NCBI GenBank assembly: GCA_015657575.1
Contig: JACDQN010000441.1
Span: 1 to 50,909, forward strand
Reading direction: 5' to 3'
DNA from: Sphingopyxis sp.
Lineage (GTDB): Bacteria; Pseudomonadota; Alphaproteobacteria; Sphingomonadales; Sphingomonadaceae
DNA: 50,909 nt
The notes beneath the pieces were generated by a model. It was not told where the DNA came from. It saw only the letters and a list, made by a program, of their open reading frames with translations, and did not search any database. Below are positions 6,772 through 14,709 of the stretch, piece by piece; positions within the stretch are counted from its first letter, which is position 1; each line of letters begins with the position of its first letter. The position numbers and the translations under genes are program-made.

Positions 6772-9700
6772 ATGCGGTATCGCGATCTTCGTAGCGCTCT
6801 AGCGACTTCGGCGGCAATCTGTGCGGTGGCAATCGCCACGCCGGCAATAGCGCAGACCAAGACTTTCGACGTTCCGGCGCAGTCGGCCGCGACGGGCATC
6901 CCCCAGCTCGCCACGCAGGCCGACGTGCAGATTCTCGTCGGCGCCGATGCTGTGCGGGGCAAGACCATCCGTGCGATCAAAGGCGCGATGACTGTCGATC
7001 AGGCGGTTCGCCGGGCTGCGGCCGATGCCGGGCTGCGGGTCGTGTCCAGCGACGGACGCACCTATACGCTGGCATTGGCGACGTCGGCTAATGCGGGAAA
7101 CGTCTCGACTCCCGCCGCCGATGATTATCGCGGCGAAGAAATCATCGTCACCGCGCAGAAGCGCGTAGAATCGGTGCAGGACGTGCCGATCGCCGTCACC
7201 GTGCTGTCGCAGAAGAATCTGGAAGAACAAAAGATCGAGGGCGGTCCCGACATCATGCGCGCGGTGCCGAACCTGACCTTTTCGAAGTCCAATTTCACCG
7301 GGTACAACCTGTCGATCCGCGGCGTCGGCACCAAGGCGATTTCGGCGACCAGCGATCCCGGAGTCGCAATTGCATTCAACAACTCCGGCCTCATCCACAA
7401 CCGCTTCTTCGAACAGGAGTTTTTCGACATGGAGCGGCTGGAGGTGCTACGCGGACCTCAGGGCACACTTTATGGCCGTAACGCTACCGGTGGCGTCGTC
7501 AACCTTATCTCGGCCAAGCCGAAGCTGAATGACTTTGAGGGCAGCCTTAAGGGCGAGGTCGGGAATTACGACAGCCGTCGCATGACCGCGATGCTTAACA
7601 TACCTATTGCGAAGGACATTCTCGGTGTTCGCATCGCGGGGTCAATGACTAACCGCGACGGATATGATTTCAACTCGCAGAGTGGCAATCGCGTCAACGG
7701 GCGAGATCTCTGGTCGCTCCGTACCACGGTTGGCTTTGAGCCGGCGCCGTGGTTTCGCGCCAATGCAATCTGGGAGAGGTTCAGCGAGAACGACAACCGC
7801 TCGCGTACCGGCAAGCAGCTTTGCACCAAGGATCCAGGCCGAACCCAATTTGGATCGAGGGATCTGAATGCTCTACCGAGCGCCACCTTCGGAGACCGCG
7901 ATACGAGTAATGGAATACGATCGCATTTTCAGCAGGGCTGTCTGCCGGGAAGCCTATATGAAGATGCGGCGTTTGGTGTCGTGGGCGGTTATGGGATCTC
8001 GTTTATTCAGGCTCCGTTGGCTTTGCGAAATCTTGGTCTGGGCATCGCCTATTTGAATGAGGATGAGTATGGTCTGCAAGGGCGGTTCGATCCTGTAGGA
8101 TTCTTGATCCCAGGCAGAGATCCGTTCGAGGGCGTCACGCAGTCGCGAAATTTACGAGAGATTTCCTCCATCCGCGACCCAAAATATCGGGCCAGATCGG
8201 ATCTGTTACAACTGAATATCGAGATGGATTTCTCGCCGTCGCTGACGTTCGTCTCGCAGACAACGTATAATGACGACAAAGTCTATTCATTTCAGGACTA
8301 TCTTCGGAGTACCAGCAATCCCGCGTTCCTAGATACAAGCACGCTGGTGGATGGTGTAACTACTGGTAACGTATATCCCAGCGGATACCAAAACCTCTCG
8401 CCAGGCGGCGTCTTCTGCGATCCTCAGATTGGCTGTTCCGACCGGCTGGCTATATTCGACACCTCGCAGGCGAAGAGTAAGCAGTTCAGCCAGGAATTTC
8501 GACTGCAATCGGACTTCGATGGCCCGCTAAATTTCAGTTTAGGCGCCAATTACACCCGCTTCAAGACGTTGAACGATTATTATGTAATGTCCAACGTCCT
8601 TACAGCGCTAGCTCTTTCATTCCCATTTTATAACACGACGCTCAACAGGATGCCGATAGATCGGGACATCTGCCCGCAGTCCAACTCTGGCTTCGGTGGG
8701 CCTGTGCCGGCTGATGACCCCATGGCCGGCTGTCCCTACGTCGATCCCAATCCGCTGGATTCGATCAATGGCGAAGGGCATAATTATTTCCGGTCGAAAA
8801 ACCCTTACAAGTTGGAGTCCTGGGCCGGCTTTGGCGAGGCTTATTGGAATATCAATGACACGCTGAAGCTCACCGGTGGGCTTCGCTTCACCCTCGACGA
8901 AAAGACATTCACTCCGGTGCCTTCGCAGACATTGCTTTCGCCCGGCCTTTTAGGCGGGGGTACGACAGCCAAGGGCTACCCGGAAAAACCCGACATCGTG
9001 CAAAAGTGGGGTGAATTCACCGGGCGAATTGGCCTCGACTGGAAGCCGGAGCTTTCCTTCACCGACGATACACTGCTTTATGCGTTTTACTCGCGCGGCT
9101 ATAAAGGTGGTGGCGCAAACCCGCCTACGCCGGGATTTGCGACCAAGGAGGAGCAGATCGCTCTATTCAAGGCAGCGGGCGCCTCCGACTTCATATTATC
9201 CTTGTACGAATCCTTTGGCTATCTTCCGACCCTGGGACTATTCGCGAACGAGTATCCCGACACCTTTCAACCCGAGTTCGTGAACGCCTTCGAGATCGGT
9301 GCCAAGAACAGTTTTATGAACGGCGCGCTGACGCTGAACGGCACAGCCTTCTTTTATGATTACAAGGATTATCAGGTCTCCCAGATCAGGGACCGGACGG
9401 CGGTCAATGAAAATTTCGACGCGAAGGTCTGGGGAGCCGAACTTGAGGCGGTATTTGCGCCTACCCGGAATCTGCGCTTCAACGCTAATGTCGGCTATCT
9501 CAAGACCAAGATTGCTAAGGGCCAGACCTCGATCGATATCATGAACCGGACGCAGGGTAATCCGGATTATGCCGTCGTAAAGCCCTGGATCCAGTTGCCG
9601 TCCAACTGTGTGCTCCCGGTCTCGGTCATCCAGGATGTAAACTTCAGCACAACTCGAGTTCAGGGGCTTTGCCCCGGCCTTCGGGGCGCCCTAAGACTTA

Positions 9701-10155
9701 CTTCGGACCCGGTGATCGACCCGGCGACTGGAGCAGAGTTTAATTATGCCAATTATCCTGAACTAAACGGTGGAGCTGGTCTGCTGGCCGACCTGGGTGG
9801 CAATGAGCTTCCGAATTCGCCGCGCTGGACGCTTAATGCCGGAGCCGAATATACGATCGACTTCGACCCCGACTGGAGCGCGACGATCCGCGGCGATGGT
9901 TATTGGCAAGCGAAGAGCTGGCACCGCGTCTATAACCTCGCGCCCTACGACCGGCTGCGCAGTTGGACCAACTTCAATATCTCGCTGCGCGTCGATGGTC
10001 CTGAAGACCTTTCGATCGAGGCCTATGTCAAGAATGTGTTTAACTCCACGCCGATCACCGATGCCTTCTTGAACAGCGATGACACCGGCCTGACCACGAA
10101 CGTGTTCACCCTCGATCCGCGCATCATCGGGTTCAGCATCGCGAAGAAGTTCTAG
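6772..10155 (+). CDS. TonB-dependent outer-membrane receptor with STN signalling domain
   Basis: A 1127-residue outer-membrane receptor/transporter. Residues 1-28 are a signal peptide (ending TPAIAQ). Residues about 30-100 are the STN domain (FDVPAQSAATGIPQLATQAD, AMTVDQAVRRAAADAGL) found in receptors that signal to FecR. A TonB-box-like EEIIVTAQKR lies near residue 123, then the plug (DVPIAVTVLSQ, LSIRGVGTKA, VLRGPQGTLYGRNATGGVVN), then a long barrel ending in IIGFSIAKKF with a terminal Phe. The partner genes and promoter P3 support surface signalling. The ligand is unknown; the long barrel resembles sphingomonad receptors for organic compounds as much as siderophore receptors. The middle (about 7600-9700) is visibly less G+C rich than both ends. 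Confidence 0.95.
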   Translation: MRYRDLRSALATSAAICAVAIATPAIAQTKTFDVPAQSAATGIPQLATQADVQILVGADAVRGKTIRAIKGAMTVDQAVRRAAADAGLRVVSSDGRTYTLALATSANAGNVSTPAADDYRGEEIIVTAQKRVESVQDVPIAVTVLSQKNLEEQKIEGGPDIMRAVPNLTFSKSNFTGYNLSIRGVGTKAISATSDPGVAIAFNNSGLIHNRFFEQEFFDMERLEVLRGPQGTLYGRNATGGVVNLISAKPKLNDFEGSLKGEVGNYDSRRMTAMLNIPIAKDILGVRIAGSMTNRDGYDFNSQSGNRVNGRDLWSLRTTVGFEPAPWFRANAIWERFSENDNRSRTGKQLCTKDPGRTQFGSRDLNALPSATFGDRDTSNGIRSHFQQGCLPGSLYEDAAFGVVGGYGISFIQAPLALRNLGLGIAYLNEDEYGLQGRFDPVGFLIPGRDPFEGVTQSRNLREISSIRDPKYRARSDLLQLNIEMDFSPSLTFVSQTTYNDDKVYSFQDYLRSTSNPAFLDTSTLVDGVTTGNVYPSGYQNLSPGGVFCDPQIGCSDRLAIFDTSQAKSKQFSQEFRLQSDFDGPLNFSLGANYTRFKTLNDYYVMSNVLTALALSFPFYNTTLNRMPIDRDICPQSNSGFGGPVPADDPMAGCPYVDPNPLDSINGEGHNYFRSKNPYKLESWAGFGEAYWNINDTLKLTGGLRFTLDEKTFTPVPSQTLLSPGLLGGGTTAKGYPEKPDIVQKWGEFTGRIGLDWKPELSFTDDTLLYAFYSRGYKGGGANPPTPGFATKEEQIALFKAAGASDFILSLYESFGYLPTLGLFANEYPDTFQPEFVNAFEIGAKNSFMNGALTLNGTAFFYDYKDYQVSQIRDRTAVNENFDAKVWGAELEAVFAPTRNLRFNANVGYLKTKIAKGQTSIDIMNRTQGNPDYAVVKPWIQLPSNCVLPVSVIQDVNFSTTRVQGLCPGLRGALRLTSDPVIDPATGAEFNYANYPELNGGAGLLADLGGNELPNSPRWTLNAGAEYTIDFDPDWSATIRGDGYWQAKSWHRVYNLAPYDRLRSWTNFNISLRVDGPEDLSIEAYVKNVFNSTPITDAFLNSDDTGLTTNVFTLDPRIIGFSIAKKF

Positions 10156-10180
10156 GTCCTCTCCACTGGGGGAACAACCT

Positions 10181-10227
10181 CGGGTCGATGCCTCGCTTGC
10201 TCCCGGGCAAGCATCGGCCCGGTTTTT
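10181..10227 (+). terminator. Rho-independent terminator after the TonB receptor
   Basis: Outer arms CGGGTCGATG (10181-10190) and CATCGGCCCG (10212-10221, one G-U pair), inner arms GCTTGC and GCAAGC, followed by GTTTTTC. It separates the receptor from the next gene. Confidence 0.82.
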
Positions 10228-10285
10228 CGGAAAGGTCCGAAGAAACCACATTGTCGCGCACTCCCCTCACTCCGGAGGGAAACTA

Positions 10286-10321
10286 GGCCGCCGCCTTTTC
10301 TTCCTGGCACCGGCGGCGGCC
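10286..10321 (+). repeat. Perfect 10-bp hairpin before the hydrolase-like gene
   Basis: GGCCGCCGCC at 10286-10295 and GGCGGCGGCC at 10312-10321 form a strong stem with a 16-base loop, 30 bases before the start at 10352. There is no T tract, so it is not a standard terminator; it may be a leader structure that affects expression of the downstream gene. Confidence 0.6.
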
Positions 10322-10351
10322 ACTCTTCTGACTGACGACAAGGAGATCGTA

Positions 10352-11209
10352 ATGATTGACCGGACGCCAACACCCATAGGCATCGCCATCGAACGACGCA
10401 ACTGGAAGTTCGGCCGGGGCAAGGCGGCGCAGCGTTGGTGGCACGGTGGTGATCCCGGCCGGACCGCCTTCTATAATGCGCTCTCATCGACCTTTCCGGT
10501 CGGCGAGAAATTCTTCATGTCGGCTGTGCGCCACTATCGCGATGACGCGCCCGAATCCCTGCGTGAGGACATCGATGCCTTCATCTTTCAGGAATCCACC
10601 CACTCGCGTGAGCATGTCTTTTTCAATCGGCAGGCGAGTGATGCCGGCTACGACCTGACGTCCTCGGAAGAACGGGCCGCACGGACGATCGCGTGGGCGA
10701 AACGCCGTCCGCCGCTCATGCAGCTTGCCGGGACCTGCGCGCTTGAACATTTCACGGCGACGCTGGCCAACGCCATATTGTCCGACCCTGCTCACCTTGC
10801 CGGGGCGGACACCGAAGCGCAGCGCATGTGGCGCTGGCACGCGATCGAGGAGATCGAGCATAAGGCGGTCGCCTATGACACCTTGCTGCTCGCAATGCGC
10901 GACCGGCCGCACTTCCGGCGCTGGACGTTGCGCTCATTCTCCATGCTCGCGGCGGGCGTGCGCTTTCACTATGTCGTCTTCCGCAACACCGCCGACCTGC
11001 TGCGGCAGGACCGGCAGAATAATTTCCGGACTTGGCGGGGGCTTCTCGCCTATCTCTATGGCAAGCCGGGCTTGATGCGCCTGCTGCTCCGCGACCTGTT
11101 CACCTATTTTCGCCCGAACTTTCATCCGTGGCAGCATGACGACCGCGCTTTGGCAGCGCGCGCGCTCGCAACCTTGTCGCCGCCGCTCGTGGCACCGATG
11201 CCGAAGTGA
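10352..11209 (+). CDS. Predicted metal-dependent hydrolase family protein (PF10118-type)
   Basis: A 285-residue cytoplasmic or membrane-associated protein of the COG3687/PF10118 family, whose reaction is not established. Characteristic acidic/His motifs are visible: FIFQESTHSREHVFF near residue 80, CALEHFTATLA near 130, and WRWHAIEEIEHKAVAYD near 155-170, a di-metal ferritin-like arrangement. A hydrophobic stretch follows (SFSMLAAGVRFHYVVF). The start ATG has an AAGGAGA site 6 bases upstream. It probably begins a new transcription unit after the terminator and is followed by a DUF2147 gene with almost no gap. Confidence 0.82.
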   Translation: MIDRTPTPIGIAIERRNWKFGRGKAAQRWWHGGDPGRTAFYNALSSTFPVGEKFFMSAVRHYRDDAPESLREDIDAFIFQESTHSREHVFFNRQASDAGYDLTSSEERAARTIAWAKRRPPLMQLAGTCALEHFTATLANAILSDPAHLAGADTEAQRMWRWHAIEEIEHKAVAYDTLLLAMRDRPHFRRWTLRSFSMLAAGVRFHYVVFRNTADLLRQDRQNNFRTWRGLLAYLYGKPGLMRLLLRDLFTYFRPNFHPWQHDDRALAARALATLSPPLVAPMPK

Positions 11210-11217
11210 GCAGCGGC

Positions 11218-11655
11218 ATGAGCAAGATATTTTTCGCAATGATCGTGGTTGCGGCCGCCGGGGGAGGGACGGCGGTCGCAGCACAGCAGGGGGGCGGTGC
11301 GATCACAGGTCTGTGGTCGACCGGAAGCCAAGGTGGCCGCGTCGAGCTTCATCGGTGCGGCGTTGCCATCTGCGGCAAGGTGGACGACGCCGCTCCCCTG
11401 CGTGCCAATCCCGACCAGCGCGATGTGAAGAACCCTGATCGCAAGTTGCGCGATCGGAGACTGAAAGGGTTGGTGGTGCTGCGCGGGTTCACGGGCGGTC
11501 CTAAAGAATGGGTCGGCGGCCCCGTTTATGACCCTGCTACCGGCGAAGGCGCCGAGAGGGGATATTTGACGCTTCGACCCGATGGCAAACTGGAGGTGAA
11601 GGGTTGCAAGGCGGCAATCTTCTGTCGAACGAAGGTCTGGACCCGCTCGCGCTGA
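11218..11655 (+). CDS. DUF2147 secreted protein
   Basis: A 145-residue protein: signal peptide MSKIFFAMIVVAAAGGGTAVAAQ, then a compact domain starting GLWST and including VELHRCGVAICGKV, PDRKLRDRRLKGLVVLRGF, WVGGPVYDPATGE and GYLTLRPDGKLEVKGC, which are the usual landmarks of DUF2147. Four cysteines are conserved in position. ATG 11218 starts directly at the signal peptide; GTG 11206, which overlaps the upstream stop, is the alternative. The 3' end overlaps the luxR gene by about 52 bases. Function in the family is unknown. Confidence 0.85.
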   Translation: MSKIFFAMIVVAAAGGGTAVAAQQGGGAITGLWSTGSQGGRVELHRCGVAICGKVDDAAPLRANPDQRDVKNPDRKLRDRRLKGLVVLRGFTGGPKEWVGGPVYDPATGEGAERGYLTLRPDGKLEVKGCKAAIFCRTKVWTRSR

Positions 11656-12413
11656 ATTTCGCGGCGGCGTTTCTGACTGAAATCCAGAAGGCCGGCGATC
11701 TTGCCGCCGTGGAAAGCCTGCTCGAAGCCGCGGCGCGGGAGCTGGGTTTTCGCCATTATGCGATGATCCATCATGACGATCACCGCGAACCGCGTCCCGG
11801 CCTCATCAACATGCACAATTATCCCGCTGGCTATGCGGAGGACTATTTCGATGGCATGCGCCACCGCGACGATCCGGTCATCCACGCCTGCGTTGCGGCC
11901 AATGCCTGTTTCACCTGGTGCGACCTGGCCGCCTTCATCACGATCGACGCGCGGCATCGCGACTTCCTCGATCGTGGTGCGCGCTATGGCGTCAGCCACG
12001 GCATCACCGTCCCGGCCTTCGTTCTCGGCGAGCGCAGCGGCTCGTGCAATTTCTGTAGCCCGCGGGCGCCCGATCGCGTGCGGCGCTATGTCGGCACCGT
12101 TCAGATCGTCGGCAGCTTCGCCTTTCAGGCGGCGCGCCGGATCGTGAATGGCGGCAGGCTCCGACAGGTGCGCGCCGCCCGGTTGCAGCCGCGCCAGCGG
12201 GAATGCGTCATCTTGGCCGGGCAGGGCAAGAGCAACACCGACATTGCGGCGATCCTCGGGCTGAGTCCGGCGACGGTCAAATCCTACATCGAGGCAGCCT
12301 GCGCGCGCTATGGCGTCCACAACCGGACCCAGCTCGTGATCGCCGCGGCGCTCGACGGCGAGATCGGCGTCCACGAAGTCGCGCCGAGACAATACCGCCA
12401 CCTGGCGGTCTGA
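11604..12413 (+). CDS. LuxR-family quorum-sensing transcription factor
   Basis: A 269-residue regulator with an N-terminal acyl-homoserine-lactone binding domain and a C-terminal LuxR HTH. In the ligand pocket Tyr81, Asp90 (in RDDPVI) and Trp105 match the conserved Tyr, Asp and Trp of TraR/LuxR, while the first conserved Trp appears as Tyr77. The HTH reads LQPRQRECVILAGQGKSNTD followed by IAAILGLSPATVKSYIEAAC. The start is TTG 11604 with a GGAGG site 7 bases upstream, inside the end of the DUF2147 gene. It lies 56 bases before luxI, so it is the cognate receptor and, by analogy with TraR of symbiosis islands, the top of the excision switch. Confidence 0.92.
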   Translation: MQGGNLLSNEGLDPLALNFAAAFLTEIQKAGDLAAVESLLEAAARELGFRHYAMIHHDDHREPRPGLINMHNYPAGYAEDYFDGMRHRDDPVIHACVAANACFTWCDLAAFITIDARHRDFLDRGARYGVSHGITVPAFVLGERSGSCNFCSPRAPDRVRRYVGTVQIVGSFAFQAARRIVNGGRLRQVRAARLQPRQRECVILAGQGKSNTDIAAILGLSPATVKSYIEAACARYGVHNRTQLVIAAALDGEIGVHEVAPRQYRHLAV

Positions 12414-12469
12414 CTTCCCGCATCTGAATTCGCTCAACTCTTGGCGACACAAGCCAAGGGAGCGATGCC

Positions 12470-13078
12470 GTGATTCATATCATTGAAGGTCTGGGCGAGG
12501 CGGAGCAACAGCCGCTGCTTGACGCCATGTTCGAAGCGCGCAAGCGCCTGTTTGTCAACCTGCTCGACTGGGATCTTGAGACCGTCGATGGCCGTCTCGA
12601 AATCGACCGGTTCGACGACGCTTTTGCGACCTATGTGATTGTCACCGACAATGCCCGACGCCACCTCGCGTCGCTGCGGTTGCTTCCGAGCACGCGGCAG
12701 CACCTGCTCGGTTCGATGTTCGAGCGGCTTTGCCGCGATGGCGTCCCGACGGGGCCAGAAATTTTTGAGATCACCCGCCTGTGCTTGCCGCCGACTGAAC
12801 CCAAGACCGAGCGTCGCCGACTGCGCGACGGGCTCATCCACGCGATGGTAGCGCACGGTCTGGAGCATGGCATTCGCCAGTTCACCGGTGTGGTGACAGC
12901 GCGCTTTCGCGAGCGGATTTTGGCGATGGGCTGGGATGGCGAGGCGCTGGGTCCGGCGATCGACATGGGCGGCGGGCGCCTTGGCGCCTTCCGTGTGACG
13001 ATCGACGAGGCGACCCCGGCGCTGCTTGTGGCGAACGAAATCCTGCCGCTTGCGGATCGGTCGGAGGCGACGTCGTGA
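12470..13078 (+). CDS. LuxI-family acyl-homoserine-lactone synthase
   Basis: Makes the diffusible signal from S-adenosylmethionine and an acyl carrier. The 202-residue protein keeps the family's conserved residues: Arg24 and Phe28 (ARKRLF), Trp34 (LLDWDL), Glu44 and Asp46 with Asp49 (EIDRFDD), Arg70 (SLRLLP), and Glu100 with Arg103 (EITRLCL). The start is GTG 12470 with AAGGGAG 8 bases upstream. It overlaps the dioxygenase gene by 4 bases, so luxI-phyH-fseA is read as one coupled operon. I could not find a convincing lux box in the 56 bases upstream. The acyl chain made cannot be told from sequence. Confidence 0.95.
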   Translation: MIHIIEGLGEAEQQPLLDAMFEARKRLFVNLLDWDLETVDGRLEIDRFDDAFATYVIVTDNARRHLASLRLLPSTRQHLLGSMFERLCRDGVPTGPEIFEITRLCLPPTEPKTERRRLRDGLIHAMVAHGLEHGIRQFTGVVTARFRERILAMGWDGEALGPAIDMGGGRLGAFRVTIDEATPALLVANEILPLADRSEATS

Positions 13079-13963
13079 CCGCGGACTTCGCACCCGACAG
13101 CGCCCCGGTCCGTCTTGACCGCGACGGCTATTGCATCATTCGCGGTCTGGTTGCGCCCAACCGGATCGACGCGATTGACTCCTCGCTCGATTATGATTTC
13201 GCGGCGACACCGTTTTGCGTTGGCGACTTCTTCGGCGAGCGGACGAAGCGTTTCGGGCGGCTGCTCACCCGTGCGCCCGCGACGCGCCAGTTGGTCATGC
13301 ACCCGGCCATTCTCGGTCTCGCCGAAGCTGTCCTCGGTCCCGGCTGCGATCGCATCGCGCTCAATCTGACCCAGGCGATCGAAATCCATCCGGGCGCGCT
13401 CGCCCAATATCCCCACCGCGACCACGACCTCTGGCCGTTCGCCAAGGGCGACCAGCAATTCCAGGTGAATGTCATGTGGCCGCTCACATCATTCACCAAG
13501 GAAAACGGCGCGACACTGCTGTGGTCGGGCAGTCATTTGGGCGACGGTGCGACTGATTTGAGCGAGGCGGCAGCGAGCACCGCGGTCTGCGAGCCGGGCG
13601 ACGCACTGGTGTGGCTCGGGGGGGACGTTGCATGGCGCAGGCGCGAACAATAGCGACGAGCCGCGACGCGGCATTATCGTCAGCTATTGCCTCGGTTGGC
13701 TCAAACCATATGAACTCCAATGGCTCGTCTATCCGCCTGAGGTGGCGCGGCATTTCGATCCGGACTTGGCGGCATTGGTCGGATACGCGCAACACCGCCC
13801 GAATCTCGGCAATGTCGAAGGCCGCTGCCCGTCATTTTTGCTGGCAGGCGACCGGCCTGAGCATGTCGCCGCCGTCGATGCTCTTCGCCCTGATCAGGCC
13901 GATGCTTTGCGCGCCCATGTCGCGGCGCAGCGCGCATCGGAGGCCGACAATGCCGGCGATTAA
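13075..13963 (+). pseudogene. Phytanoyl-CoA dioxygenase (PhyH)-family gene, one-base frameshift in G7 tract
   Basis: Fe(II)/2-oxoglutarate oxygenase, 295 residues if one G is removed. The first frame (13075-13653) carries the iron-binding HxD (His114-Arg115-Asp116 in YPHRDHDLW); the second (to 13963) carries the distal His and 2-oxoglutarate-binding Arg in LHGAGANNSDEPRRG. The break is in a run of seven G (13618-13624); with six, the protein reads smoothly as VWLGGTLHGAGA. As written, both catalytic halves are separated. It starts inside the luxI stop (GTGA overlap) and its end overlaps the fseA-like gene by 14 bases. Its substrate is unknown; modification of the acyl signal or precursor is speculation. 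The indel could be an assembly error, a true mutation, or phase variation. Confidence 0.87.
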
Positions 13964-14183
13964 AACCCGGGCGGTGTTGCCCCGCGGAAGCTGGCGCGAA
14001 CCCGAGATTTACGCCGCCCTAGCGGACGTTGGCGCGCGCGGTCTCGCTTGGGAACTTTTGCGGCGCAATCCTGATTACCCAGGCCGCGGAATCATTGGCG
14101 ATCGTCCTCAGATTGCTGATGCGGCATTTACCGCGCGCTGGGGGCTGCACTTTCGCCGAAACGCCGTGCCGGCCTGCGTCTGA
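13950..14183 (+). CDS. FseA-like activator, first reading frame (DUF6499, Msi172-like)
   Basis: A 77-residue frame starting at ATG 13950 with CGGAGG 8 bases upstream. It shows the DUF6499 signature: GSWREPEIYAALADV, GLAWELLRRNPDY and FTARWGLHF. In ICEMlSymR7A of Mesorhizobium, the equivalent Msi172 frame is joined to Msi171 (DUF2285) by programmed +1 frameshifting to give FseA, which activates rdfS. Here the homology leaves this frame exactly at TTT 14151 and continues one base on. Without the shift, the protein would end with the unrelated tail RRNAVPACV. With the shift the product is 252 residues. It is the last gene of the luxI operon. Confidence 0.85.
   Translation: MPAIKTRAVLPRGSWREPEIYAALADVGARGLAWELLRRNPDYPGRGIIGDRPQIADAAFTARWGLHFRRNAVPACV
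14151..14154 (+). promoter_or_regulatory. Probable +1 programmed frameshift site TTT-C
   Basis: In the zero frame the codons are CAC TTT CGC; skipping C14154 gives CAC TTT GCC GAA, so WGLHF continues as AETPCRPASEARLLWS in the DUF2285 frame. tRNA-Phe with a GAA anticodon can slip from UUU to UUC, which would improve wobble pairing, a common feature of +1 sites. The position is inferred from where family similarity changes frame. Since other genes here carry one-base indels, an assembly error is the main alternative. Confidence 0.65.
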
Positions 14184-14709
14184 AGCTCGGCTGCTGTGGT
14201 CGTTGGCGTTCGACCCATCGGTTCTGCGTGCTTGGCCAATTCGGATGCGGGGTCACGTCGAAAGTGCGCCCCCGATCGAAGATTGTCTGGCTGTCTTGGG
14301 TCGGAAGGAGCTTCACACCGTAATCGGCGGCATTCACCACGGGGTCCGCATCGATATTGCGGAAAGCCGTGCGGCGGTACCAATCGATCGGCTGATTTTT
14401 CCCATCACTATTGCCGATGCGCGAAAGCAGATTGCCGAATTTAAGCGGCTACTGGTTCTCGGGCGGGGCCAAAGCCTGTCGGCCCGCGCACCGACAGCGC
14501 AGTTGCGCCGCATCGTCCTTGGCCTGCGCGTCATCGATGCACTGGGTGAAGGCGCGTCGCTGAAGACGATTGGCGAGGCTTTCATTCGAGCAAACGACTG
14601 GCCTGGTAGCGGAGAATCGACGAAATCGGCCGCGCGCCGGCTCGTGGATTTTGCACGGCGCATGTCAGCAGGTGGGCCTGCGATGATCCTGTCTCGCCAG
14701 CGCCTTTAA
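14155..14709 (+). CDS. FseA-like activator, second reading frame (DUF2285, Msi171-like)
   Basis: C-terminal 184 residues of the frameshifted activator. The frame has no good start of its own near the homology boundary, which supports expression by frameshifting. It contains a DUF2285-like region (PTAQLRRIVLGLRVIDALGE, then GASLKTIGEAFIRANDWPG) and a Lys/Arg-rich end (STKSAARRLVDFARRMSAGG). In the known system this half, fused to the Msi172 half, binds DNA-linked targets and is blocked by QseM. Its stop codon TAA (14707-14709) shares the TTAA palindrome with the stop of the convergent qseC-like gene. Confidence 0.85.
   Translation, partial: AETPCRPASEARLLWSLAFDPSVLRAWPIRMRGHVESAPPIEDCLAVLGRKELHTVIGGIHHGVRIDIAESRAAVPIDRLIFPITIADARKQIAEFKRLLVLGRGQSLSARAPTAQLRRIVLGLRVIDALGEGASLKTIGEAFIRANDWPGSGESTKSAARRLVDFARRMSAGGPAMILSRQRL

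Noticed and set aside
12414-12469. Possible lux box before luxI
   Set aside because: I searched the 56-base gap for an 18-20-base inverted repeat like known lux/tra boxes and saw no convincing match.
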